From contig NZ_KB891585.1 in NCBI RefSeq assembly GCF_000373485.1, positions 81,824 to 145,823 on the forward strand: DNA of 64,000 bases. Reading direction: 5' to 3'. The notes beneath the pieces were generated by a model. The model worked only from the letters and a program-made list of their open reading frames with translations. It did no database searches and was not told the DNA's origin. The stretch is from Dasania marina DSM 21967. Lineage in GTDB: Bacteria; Pseudomonadota; Gammaproteobacteria; Pseudomonadales; Dasaniaceae. The number at the start of each line of letters is the position of its first letter. The stretch's first letter is position 1. The translations under genes and the position numbers were made by a program. Positions 56,256-64,000 of the stretch are shown here, piece after piece.

Positions 56256-57959
56256 ATGCAACATTATTTACTAATTATAGGGATGCTAGCAGGCGGCTTA
56301 GGTTTGTTTATGTTAGCCGTAGGGATGATGACCGATGGCTTGCAAGCAGCGGCGGGGCAATCGCTGCGAGATATTTTGGCGCGCTGGACGCGTACCCCTG
56401 TGCACGGCATTTTTACCGGCTTAGCGATTACCGCCATAGTGCAATCTTCCAGTGCGGTTACTGTGGCGACTATAGGTTTTGTTAATGCCGGTATCATTTC
56501 TATGCGCCGCGCTTTGGGCGTGGTTTACGGCTCTAACTTAGGCACCACTATGACCGGTTGGCTGGTGGCGGTAGTGGGTTTTAAACTCAATATTGACGCT
56601 TTTGCCTTGCCCATTATTGGTGTAGGCATGTTGTTGCGATTGACAGGAGGTGAAAGCAAGCGCGCCCCTTTGGGGTTGGCGCTAGTAGGCTTTGGTTTGT
56701 TTTTTCTAGGTATAGATGTATTAAAAGATGCCTTTGATGGCTTAGTGTCGACGATAGATTTTAATCAACTTACCGTGCAGGGTATTAGCGGCGTGTTGCT
56801 GTATGTGGCCATAGGTTTTTTGATTACGGTGCTCACGCAATCATCCAGTGCGGCTATAGCGATTACGCTAACGGCGGCAACTGGCGGCGTATTGGGATTA
56901 TATGCGGCTGCGGCTATGGTAATAGGGGCCAATGTAGGCACTACCTCTACCGCAGCTATTGCGGTGATAGGGGCAACTGCGAACGCTAAACGGGTAGCCA
57001 GTGCACATATTATTTTTAATGTGGGTGCTGGTGTGGTGGCCTTAATGATATTGCCGCTGCTATTTTGGTTGGTGCAGTCCAGCAGTGATTTATTAGGTTT
57101 GGAGTCTATACCCGCGGTTACCCTGGCGTTGTTTCATACTGTGTTTAATATCGTGGGTGTGCTGTTAATGCTGCCTGTCAATAATCGCTTGGCAGATTTT
57201 TTAGAAAAACGCTTTGTCACTCAAGAAGAAGTGGAGTCAAGGCCGCAACACTTAGATAAAACCATATTGGTAACGCCGGTACTAGCTATCAATGCCTTAG
57301 TGCTGGAGTTAAGTAGAGTTATCACTGTGATTAAACGTATGGGCCTAAAGGTAATGGCCGAACAGCCCATTAATCTGCATACCGTTAGTCACGATGAGCG
57401 GGTGGTTAATCAATTGTCGGCGGCGGCCTCGTCATTTATAAGCCAAATAGAGCGCGCCGAGTTGAGCAAAGAAATAGCGCAGCAATTGGCAAAAATATTA
57501 CGAGCCGATCAACATTTATTAGCAGCTAGTGATCAAGCCTTAGCGTTGGCGACTCATCATCAGTTGGTTACGGCTATAACCGATACTAGTGTTAAAGAAG
57601 GGCTGCGGCAGTTTAATCTGTTGGCCTATCGTTTTATAGAGTGTGCTGATTTTTCATCGCCACAATTTTCACTGTCCATATGCCAACAGCAACTACTTCA
57701 CATAGAGCAAAGCTATGATGATGTAAAAGCTTTGTTGTTATTGGCGGGCGTAGAAAATAGGTTAAAAATTAATGTTGTTATTGAACTCATAGATGTTAAT
57801 AGCGATAAACGTCATATGTGTATTCAATTAATTAAAGCCTTAACTTTACTAAACAATCTTTTGCTTGATGTTGATAGCATAGAAAATGGCGACGCTGTTG
57901 ATGTATCGGCTGTCATAGCTTCAGAGCAAGCACAGGCAAGCAATAATGAGGCGGTATAG
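56256..57959 (+). CDS. Na+/phosphate cotransporter (NptA/PNaS family) with PhoU-like domain
   Basis: This inner-membrane importer is predicted to take up phosphate with Na+. The 567-residue protein has two inverted Na/Pi repeats with the QSSSAVT (VQSSSAVTVATIGFVNAG) and TQSSSAAIAITLTAATGG motifs, about 8-9 membrane helices to ~310, and a cytoplasmic PhoU-like helical domain after ~340. It lies 46 bp after phosphoketolase, an enzyme that consumes phosphate. The link is inferred from position. Confidence 0.9.
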   Translation: MQHYLLIIGMLAGGLGLFMLAVGMMTDGLQAAAGQSLRDILARWTRTPVHGIFTGLAITAIVQSSSAVTVATIGFVNAGIISMRRALGVVYGSNLGTTMTGWLVAVVGFKLNIDAFALPIIGVGMLLRLTGGESKRAPLGLALVGFGLFFLGIDVLKDAFDGLVSTIDFNQLTVQGISGVLLYVAIGFLITVLTQSSSAAIAITLTAATGGVLGLYAAAAMVIGANVGTTSTAAIAVIGATANAKRVASAHIIFNVGAGVVALMILPLLFWLVQSSSDLLGLESIPAVTLALFHTVFNIVGVLLMLPVNNRLADFLEKRFVTQEEVESRPQHLDKTILVTPVLAINALVLELSRVITVIKRMGLKVMAEQPINLHTVSHDERVVNQLSAAASSFISQIERAELSKEIAQQLAKILRADQHLLAASDQALALATHHQLVTAITDTSVKEGLRQFNLLAYRFIECADFSSPQFSLSICQQQLLHIEQSYDDVKALLLLAGVENRLKINVVIELIDVNSDKRHMCIQLIKALTLLNNLLLDVDSIENGDAVDVSAVIASEQAQASNNEAV

Positions 57960-57974
57960 TTATCGCGAGAACTT

Positions 57975-59033
57975 ATGGATATGTTTTTAACAGATAGTTT
58001 GGTGTGGCTAGGGATTGCATTTTGTATTAGTCAGTCGGCTATGTTTAGTGGCTTGAATTTGGCTTTGCTGGGTGTGAGTCGTCTACGTTTAGAGGTAGAG
58101 GCGCAATCGGGATCGCCAGCGGCGGTAACTATTTTAGCCTTACGTAAAAATGTTAATTTATTATTGGCAACTATACTATGGGGTAATGTGACTATAAATG
58201 TGCTACTAACCCTGTTATCAAATTCAGTTATGGCAGGGTTAACGGCTTTTCTATTTTCCAGTGTGCTAATTACCTTCTTAGGCGAAATTATGCCGCAGGC
58301 ATATTTTTCACGTAACGCTATGCGTATGGGGGCCTTGCTGGCGCCAGTGCTAAAATTTTATCAGTACCTTTTATATCCAGTGGCTAAACCCTGTGCTTTG
58401 GTGTTGGATAAATGGTTGGGGAAAGAGGGTATAAGTTATTTCCGTGAACAAGATTTACGCGCGGTTATCGCCAAACATATAGAGTCAGGTACATCGGATG
58501 TTAGTTTGTTAGAAGGTACTGGTGCTATAAATTTTTTAAAAATTGATGATGTGGCAGTCAGTGAAATGGGGGAGTTAATCGATGCCAGCAGTATTATCTA
58601 TTTACCACAACATAATGGCCTGCCGGTGTTTCCCGATTTTACGCCGCAATTAAATGATGTTTTTTTACAGGCTGTACATCGTTCAGGTAAAAAATGGATA
58701 GTCATTATTGATGAGCATAAACGCCCTTATTCTATACTCAATGCCCATGTTTTTCTTAGATGTATGCTAGCTAAGTTACCCGTATCGGCACAGGACTACT
58801 GCCATAAGCCTATAGTTGTTACCGATGCACATGCGCAATTGGGTAGTGTGTTGTCAGAGCTGAAAGTATACCCGGAGCATCAAACTGATGATGTGATAGA
58901 TAACGATATTATTTTGTACTGGGGTGATGAGCGACGAATTATTAGTGGTTCAGATATTCTAGGCAGATTGTTAAAAGGCATAGTTAGGCGCGATGAGCTA
59001 GGCGCTATGCGCGTACCTCCCATTTCTGTATAA
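57975..59033 (+). CDS. DUF21 (CNNM-type) membrane protein
   Basis: Proteins with the DUF21 domain (CNNM/CorC/HlyC relatives) are linked to divalent-cation, mainly Mg2+, transport. The 352-residue protein has an N-terminal membrane domain with four hydrophobic stretches (about 10-30, 60-85, 88-105 and 122-142) and the DUF21 hallmark LGEIMPQAYFSRNAMRMG. The C-terminal ~180-350 region has CBS-like strands (IVIIDEHKRPYSIL) but weak CBS motifs. It lies between the phosphate transporter and the beta-CASP gene. The transported ion is unknown. Confidence 0.82.
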   Translation: MDMFLTDSLVWLGIAFCISQSAMFSGLNLALLGVSRLRLEVEAQSGSPAAVTILALRKNVNLLLATILWGNVTINVLLTLLSNSVMAGLTAFLFSSVLITFLGEIMPQAYFSRNAMRMGALLAPVLKFYQYLLYPVAKPCALVLDKWLGKEGISYFREQDLRAVIAKHIESGTSDVSLLEGTGAINFLKIDDVAVSEMGELIDASSIIYLPQHNGLPVFPDFTPQLNDVFLQAVHRSGKKWIVIIDEHKRPYSILNAHVFLRCMLAKLPVSAQDYCHKPIVVTDAHAQLGSVLSELKVYPEHQTDDVIDNDIILYWGDERRIISGSDILGRLLKGIVRRDELGAMRVPPISV

Positions 59034-59048
59034 AAAGGTGAGATTAAC

Positions 59049-60449
59049 ATGGCTACAATAACATTTTATGGTGCAATTGAAGGTGTGACAGGCTCAGCGT
59101 ATTTATTGGCCACGGATAAGGTCAAAATATTATTAGACTGTGGCTTGTTTCAAGGTCGGCGCGAAGAGGAGGAGGGAAATTTAGAGGCCTTTCCTTTTTC
59201 AGTGGCTGAGCTTGATGCGGTCGTGCTATCGCACGCTCACTTAGATCATTCCGGGCGTTTACCTAAATTGGTCGCGGATGGCTATAAATCATCCATCTAT
59301 ATGACGCGTCCAACCACAGAACTGTTAGATATTTTATTAAAGGATGCGGTGTCTTTACAGTTACGTGATGTGGAGTGGGAGAATAAGCGCCTGCGGCGGG
59401 GGGGTAAAAAACTCATCGAACCTATGTATGACTTGGAGGATGTGGAAAAGACTTTGTCTTTATGTGCAGGTATCGATTACGGGCAAAGAAAGACCATCGC
59501 AGCAGGTGTAGATATTTGTTTTCGGGACGCTGGCCACATATTAGGTTCATCAATAGTCGAAGTGTTTGTCAATGAACAAGGCGTTGAGAAAAAACTGGTT
59601 TTTTCCGGCGACTTGGGCAATAGCTGTTCGGCGCTATTGCGCGACCCTGAAGTTGTAGAGCATGCTGACGTATTACTACTAGAATCTACCTATGGCGATC
59701 GCAATCATAGGCCTATGCAAGAAACCCTAGAGGAATTTGAAGATATAGTTGAGCAGGCCTCAATCAATGGCGGTAATATTTTAATCCCTTCTTTTGCTGT
59801 TGGTCGCACCCAAGAAATTATTTTTAGATTAGGCGAATTGTATCAAAAAGGTAAGCTTAGGCAGCAGGCGGTCTATTTAGATAGCCCTATGGCTATAGCG
59901 GTCACAGAAATTTATCATCGCTATCAAGATGTATACAACCGCGAAGATAAGGCGGCGTTAAAGCAAGGTTCAGCGAATAGTCTGCATAGTTTTTTACCCG
60001 TACTGCGTTATTCTTCTTCCACGGCAGAATCCATGGCTCTTAATAATATAGAAGCAGGCGCCATTATCATTGCCGGCAGTGGCATGTGTAATGGTGGTCG
60101 TATACGCCATCATTTTAAACACAATATATGGCGTAGAAATGCCCATGTCATATTTGTTGGCTTTCAGGCTATGGGTACTCCTGGTCGAGCATTGGTTGAT
60201 GGCGCTAAGTTTTTTAATCATGCGGGTGAAAAAATAGCCGTTAAAGCGGCTATGCACACCATAGGCGGTTTTTCTGCCCATGCGAGTCAATCGCAATTAT
60301 TAGATTGGATTAATCATTTTTCACAACCGCGTCCCCGATTGTTTTTAGTGCATGGTGAAGAGAAAACCAAGTTAATCTTTCAAGAGTTTCTTAAGCAGCA
60401 ATCTTGGGATGCTAGCATTCCCGCTAAAGGCGAAACCATTTCTTTTTAA
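59049..60449 (+). CDS. beta-CASP metallo-beta-lactamase RNase
   Basis: The predicted RNA-processing hydrolase of the CPSF/Ysh1-like branch has 466 residues. Motif 2 is LSHAHLDHSGRLPK, motif 3 is DAGHILGSS, and motif 4 is FSGDLG with the Asp ligand. The beta-CASP insert has PSFAVGRTQEIIF, and the C-terminal RMMBL segment has HTIGGFSAHASQSQLLDW with its metal His. All zinc ligands look intact. Bacterial members have been shown to cleave RNA; the target here is unknown. It is 15 bp after the DUF21 gene and is followed by the LOG-family gene after 24 bp. Confidence 0.9.
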   Translation: MATITFYGAIEGVTGSAYLLATDKVKILLDCGLFQGRREEEEGNLEAFPFSVAELDAVVLSHAHLDHSGRLPKLVADGYKSSIYMTRPTTELLDILLKDAVSLQLRDVEWENKRLRRGGKKLIEPMYDLEDVEKTLSLCAGIDYGQRKTIAAGVDICFRDAGHILGSSIVEVFVNEQGVEKKLVFSGDLGNSCSALLRDPEVVEHADVLLLESTYGDRNHRPMQETLEEFEDIVEQASINGGNILIPSFAVGRTQEIIFRLGELYQKGKLRQQAVYLDSPMAIAVTEIYHRYQDVYNREDKAALKQGSANSLHSFLPVLRYSSSTAESMALNNIEAGAIIIAGSGMCNGGRIRHHFKHNIWRRNAHVIFVGFQAMGTPGRALVDGAKFFNHAGEKIAVKAAMHTIGGFSAHASQSQLLDWINHFSQPRPRLFLVHGEEKTKLIFQEFLKQQSWDASIPAKGETISF

Positions 60450-60473
60450 AATGACTGACTAATAAGCATATAT

Positions 60474-61370
60474 ATGACAGACATCAAAAAGCCTTATAAA
60501 CCGGCCAACATTTTCCCAACGGCGGAAGATGATGCCGGCTCGGCAAAATTAAGCCCCAGTACACCGCAAACGAGTTCGCCAGCGTATAAATTAGCTTATA
60601 CCGACACCGATTTCTTGTTGCGAGATGAGCTTAGGCCTTTGCGTTTGCAGCTGGAATTATTAAAGCCAGATTTATTACTAGATGAACAAGACATACATTC
60701 TACGGTGGTAGTGTTTGGTAGCGCCCGTATCCCTGATGCCGAAACTGCTGGCCAGCGTTTAGTGGAAGCTAAGCGCAATGCTGAATTGCAGCCCAATGAT
60801 ATCGAGTTACGCAAAAAAGTTGCTGGCGCTGAAAAAATGCTGCGCAATAGCTTTTATTATGAGGAGGCCAGAAAGTTTGCCCGTCTTATTACCGAAGATA
60901 GCGCCAGCGATGATGATTGCGATTTGATGATTATTACCGGCGGAGGCCCCGGTATTATGGAGGCAGCCAACCGCGGGGCCATGGAGGCCGGGGGTAAAAG
61001 CATAGGCTTAAATATCGTGCTGCCCTTTGAGCAGCGCCCCAATCCCTACGTAACGCCAGAGCTATGTTTCCATTTTCATTATTTTGCGATACGGAAAATG
61101 CATTTTTTAAAACGTGCAAGAGCCTTGCTGGCTTGCCCTGGGGGGTTTGGTACTTTAGACGAATTATTTGAAACGCTTACCTTAATTCAAACCCGTAAGA
61201 TTAAACCACTGCCCGTATTGCTAATGGGTAGTGATTATTGGCGGCGTATGATTAATTTTGAGATGCTGGTTGAGGAGGGCATGATAGAGGCGCAGGATTT
61301 AGCCTTGTTTCAATTCGTTGATAGCGCCGAGGAAGCTAGGGATATAGTTAGAGCCCATTGGGGCCTGTGA
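60474..61370 (+). CDS. LOG-family (lysine decarboxylase-like) nucleotide phosphoribohydrolase
   Basis: LOG proteins hydrolyse nucleoside 5'-monophosphates (cytokinin or purine nucleotides) to base plus ribose-5-phosphate. The 298-residue protein has the two signature stretches LMIITGGGPGIMEAANRGAM and CPGGFGTLDELFETL, with VVFGSARIP near the N-terminus. Length and layout fit the TIGR00730 group. It is the last gene of the rightward ackA-xfp cluster. In bacteria the natural substrate is usually unknown. An earlier annotation tradition called these lysine decarboxylases, which is not supported. Confidence 0.9.
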   Translation: MTDIKKPYKPANIFPTAEDDAGSAKLSPSTPQTSSPAYKLAYTDTDFLLRDELRPLRLQLELLKPDLLLDEQDIHSTVVVFGSARIPDAETAGQRLVEAKRNAELQPNDIELRKKVAGAEKMLRNSFYYEEARKFARLITEDSASDDDCDLMIITGGGPGIMEAANRGAMEAGGKSIGLNIVLPFEQRPNPYVTPELCFHFHYFAIRKMHFLKRARALLACPGGFGTLDELFETLTLIQTRKIKPLPVLLMGSDYWRRMINFEMLVEEGMIEAQDLALFQFVDSAEEARDIVRAHWGL

Positions 61371-61437
61371 TTAGTCTTTAGCATGGTGCGGGTTAGCCGT
61401 GCTGTGGCATATACGAAAACTTCAAATCTTAGATATT

Positions 61438-61460
61438 TCAGCCCTAGTGACTAGGGCTGG
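61438..61460. terminator. possible hairpin between LOG gene and leuA
   Basis: AGCCCTAG and CTAGGGCT form a perfect eight-pair stem around a short loop between the two converging genes. No T-run is adjacent on either strand, so it may be only a weak terminator. Confidence 0.45.
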
Positions 61461-61473
61461 AATAGGGCATAGC

Positions 61474-63210
61474 CTATGCCGCTAAGGTTTGTTGCAAGGC
61501 GATGTAACGATTAACCGCATTAAGCATAGCCCGCATTGAGGCTTCTAATACATCCTGGCTTTTAGCGACACCGCAAACGCGCTGGCCGTCGATGTTGGCT
61601 TGTATATAACACACCGCCTCGGCACTGCTGCCGCTGTGCTGTGTACTGGCAATAGCGTGCTCGGCATAATCTACCACCACCACGCTTTTGCCTAACTCGC
61701 CAGCCAAAGCCTTGGCAAAACTTTCTATAGCGCCACTGCCTTGTTGTTGAAGATTCAGTACTTGGCCCCTATGAGTCAGAACGGCTTGTAACTGTTCTGT
61801 ATCATGCTCGCGGCAGAGCTGGTAACTCTGTAACTGATAAGCAGCATCCTGTTGTAGGTAGTGCTGATCAAACAGTGCCGCTATAGTACTGGGGCTGAGT
61901 TCACGCTTTTGGCGTTCGGCTTCAGCTTGTACCAAGCTACTGAATTCTATTTGCAACCAGCGCGGCAATTGCAGGCCTTGCTGTTGCTCCATCACATAGG
62001 CGATGCCAGCCTTGCCGGATTGGCTGTTGATGCGTATTACCTCTTGATAGTTACGGCCCAAATCGGCCGGGTCTATGGGCAAGTAGGCCACCTGCCAAGG
62101 TTGGCTGCCATCGTAATGTTTTAGGCATTTATTAATCGCGTCTTGGTGGCTACCCGAAAAGGCGGTGAACACTAATTCGCCGGCATAGGGATGGCGCGGG
62201 TGTACCGGTAATTGGGTACAGGCCTTAACCGTTTGGATGATTTCATCCATATTGGCCAAATCCAGTTCGGGGTCTATGCCTTGGCTGTAAAGGTTCATTG
62301 CCATGGTGATGACATCCATATTACCGGTGCGTTCGCCGTTGCCCATTAAGGTGCCTTCTACTCGGTCGGCACCGGCCATTACGCCTAACTCGGCAGCAGC
62401 GACGGCACAGCCTCTATCGTTGTGAGTGTGTAGGCTTATGGACAAAGCTTCGCGCTGGTTTATGTGCTGGCAAAACCACTCAATTTGGTCAGCATAGATA
62501 TTGGGTGTGCTCACCTCTACTGTGGCTGGCAAATTAATAATCACCTTATTTTCAGGGCTAGGCTGCCATGCGTCTATCACTGCATTACAAATCTCTACTG
62601 CAAAATCTAATTCGGTATTGGTAAAGCTTTCGGGCGAATACTCAAACTGCCAGTCGGTGGCTGGGTAGTGTTTAGCCTGCTCTTTAATTAACTGCGCGCC
62701 ACTTACCGCTATAGCAATGATGCCTGGCTTATCTAGCTGAAAAACCTGCTCACGCTGCACCTTAGAGGTAGAGTTATACAAATGCACTATGGCTTTGTTA
62801 CAACCTTGTAGGGCTGCAAAAGAGCGTTTAATTAAGGCCTCGCGGGCGGGTGTTAATATTTGAATGCGCACATCGTCGGGGATTTTATTTTGCTCTATTA
62901 ATTCGCGCACAAAATCAAAATCGGTTTGTGAGGCGGCGGGAAAGCCTACTTCTATTTCTTTAAACCCTATGGCTACCAGCAAATCGAATAGCTGGTGTTT
63001 TTGCGCTGGGGTCATGGGGTCTATAAGAGCCTGGTTGCCATCGCGCAAATCGACACTGCACCACAGCGGCGCTTGCGTGATTTGCTTATCGGGCCACTGC
63101 CGCTGCGTCATAGCTACCGGTGCATAGGGGCGATACTTTTTATGGTTAAAGGCGGGAATAACCTGAGTGTTAGTATGGCTGTCTGGTTTAGTTGCTTGTT
63201 TAGTTGTCAT
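61474..63210 (-). CDS. leuA: 2-isopropylmalate synthase (long form)
   Basis: The first leucine-pathway enzyme joins acetyl-CoA and 2-oxoisovalerate. The 578-residue protein is of the Pseudomonas/actinobacterial long class. Its catalytic TIM barrel has LWCSVDLRDGNQAL with the R-D metal pair, SLHTHNDRGCAVAAAELG with the metal HxH, and GNGERTGNMD. The C-terminal regulatory domain (~430-575), the leucine-feedback type, ends with IQANIDGQRVCGVA. It is divergent from an Lrp-type regulator with a 158 bp AT-rich gap. No leader peptide or T-box is visible. Confidence 0.96.
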   Translation of the reverse strand: MTTKQATKPDSHTNTQVIPAFNHKKYRPYAPVAMTQRQWPDKQITQAPLWCSVDLRDGNQALIDPMTPAQKHQLFDLLVAIGFKEIEVGFPAASQTDFDFVRELIEQNKIPDDVRIQILTPAREALIKRSFAALQGCNKAIVHLYNSTSKVQREQVFQLDKPGIIAIAVSGAQLIKEQAKHYPATDWQFEYSPESFTNTELDFAVEICNAVIDAWQPSPENKVIINLPATVEVSTPNIYADQIEWFCQHINQREALSISLHTHNDRGCAVAAAELGVMAGADRVEGTLMGNGERTGNMDVITMAMNLYSQGIDPELDLANMDEIIQTVKACTQLPVHPRHPYAGELVFTAFSGSHQDAINKCLKHYDGSQPWQVAYLPIDPADLGRNYQEVIRINSQSGKAGIAYVMEQQQGLQLPRWLQIEFSSLVQAEAERQKRELSPSTIAALFDQHYLQQDAAYQLQSYQLCREHDTEQLQAVLTHRGQVLNLQQQGSGAIESFAKALAGELGKSVVVVDYAEHAIASTQHSGSSAEAVCYIQANIDGQRVCGVAKSQDVLEASMRAMLNAVNRYIALQQTLAA

Positions 63211-63368
63211 GGTGCTGGCTCAACGGGTTGCTGTATTCGATGGCTGAAAGTATAGGGGGGATGGCTTAGGGAATGATTGTTATTATGTGGTTAATTTCAT
63301 TAATAATTAGACATATTCACTATTAATAAGTATTTTGTAGGTTAAGTTAACTCATTGGTGGTGTTTTT

Positions 63369-63866
63369 ATGGTTAAGTTAGATGCTGTTGATAAGCATAT
63401 TCTGAGTTTGATGCAGCGCGATGGCCGCATCAGCAACTTGGAATTGGCCGATAAGGTGGGCCTTTCGCCCACGCCTTGCTCGCGACGGGTCAAGCGTTTG
63501 GAAGAGTCGGGGATTATTGATGGCCACGTCACCTTGCTTAATCAAAAGGCGCTAGGTTTAAAGCTCACCGCCATATTGAGCATCAGCATGGATAAGCATA
63601 CCCCTGAGCGTTTTGAGCATTTTGAAGCCAGTATTGCCGGCTTCCCTGAGGTGGTGGAGTGCAATATTGTCACCGGCCAGTCTGCCGACTATATGCTCAA
63701 GGTGGTGGTACCCGATATGGAATATTACGAAGAATTTCTATTGGGGCGGTTAACCCGTATAGAAGGTGTAACCGGTGTGCACAGTAGTTTTGTATTGCGC
63801 TCAGTAATACGCAAAACCACATTGCCCTTAGAGCCTTACCCGCTAACATCAGCCAGCAGACGTTAA
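63369..63866 (+). CDS. lrp: Lrp/AsnC-family transcriptional regulator
   Basis: This amino-acid-responsive DNA-binding regulator has a winged-helix domain at 1-60 (LDAVDKHILSLMQRDGR, then LADKVGLSPTPCSRRVKRLEE) and a C-terminal RAM (ligand-binding) domain with VVECNIVTGQSADYMLKVVV. The 165-residue length matches Lrp. The AT-rich intergenic space shared with leuA makes leuA a natural target, but no binding site can be claimed by eye. The ligand (leucine or another amino acid) is not determined by sequence. Confidence 0.9.
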   Translation: MVKLDAVDKHILSLMQRDGRISNLELADKVGLSPTPCSRRVKRLEESGIIDGHVTLLNQKALGLKLTAILSISMDKHTPERFEHFEASIAGFPEVVECNIVTGQSADYMLKVVVPDMEYYEEFLLGRLTRIEGVTGVHSSFVLRSVIRKTTLPLEPYPLTSASRR

Positions 63867-63993
63867 TAGCAGGCCTAGCTACTCAACAAAAAATATCACT
63901 TTGTGAGTTTGTTAGATCAAACAAATATAGGCATTTATCATTAACTGTTTCTACACTTAGAATCATATGCGGTAGTCATTGGGGGATGTGTTG

Positions 63994-64000
63994 ATGAACC
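63994..64000 (+). CDS. possible start of a gene cut by the window end
   Basis: An ATG at 63994 is preceded by a GGGGGA ribosome-site-like run about nine bases upstream. Only seven bases are inside the window, so nothing can be said about the product. Confidence 0.3.

Overview
The window reads as a chromosomal segment of a heterotrophic, probably marine gammaproteobacterium near the Cellvibrionales/Pseudomonadales. This is an inference from gene order and protein style. The supporting features are rpoE-rseA-rseB-rseC-lepA-lepB-rnc-era-recO, the pepA-holC-valS block divergent from lptF-lptG, a relA-mazG pair, a long Pseudomonas-type LeuA and a Lys/Ala-rich histone H1-like protein. TTG and GTG starts are common. 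No rRNA, tRNA or CRISPR array was seen.

Layout. 1-600: the end of an IS256-family element sits inside a gene whose surviving 3' end looks like a TonB-dependent receptor. 900-6500: valine-pyruvate transaminase (avtA), S-formylglutathione hydrolase (fghA), a CPXCG small protein, a sulfide-oxidation pair (persulfide dioxygenase/DUF442 fusion plus sulfide:quinone reductase) and a cold-shock protein. 6700-14650: valS, a hypothetical gene, holC and pepA on the minus strand, divergent from lptF-lptG. 14650-23160: an RDD protein, a protein with a 26-residue repeat, a GAF/GGDEF/EAL protein, bolA, an 840 bp gap with strong RNA structure, a hybrid histidine kinase and ung. 23260-27640: HDOD protein, ygfZ, sdhE-ygfX and nadB.

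27880-40810 is a long rightward block for envelope stress (rpoE-rseABC), translation and secretion (lepA, lepB), RNA processing and ribosome assembly (rnc, era), repair (recO), acpS, the stringent response (relA), nucleotide clean-up (mazG) and adk. 41290-51520 holds the H1-like gene, mobA, yoaA-tsaB, uppP, an M18 aminopeptidase overlapping a GTDC1/QTMAN-like glycosyltransferase, trpS and a degenerate GGDEF protein. 51510-52290 holds two small unknown genes on the minus strand behind a good Fur box. 52627-61370 is a six-gene rightward cluster: ackA, phosphoketolase, Na+/Pi cotransporter, DUF21 protein, beta-CASP RNase and LOG-family protein. The window ends with leuA divergent from an Lrp-family regulator.

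Most genes are ordinary housekeeping genes. The least explained parts are the structured RNA at 19350-19485 and the minus-strand terminator beside it; the Fur-box-controlled pair of unknown genes; the GGDEF protein that lost its catalytic motif but kept the c-di-GMP I-site; the 26-residue-repeat protein; the phosphoketolase/phosphate-transport cluster; and the bacterial GTDC1-like glycosyltransferase.
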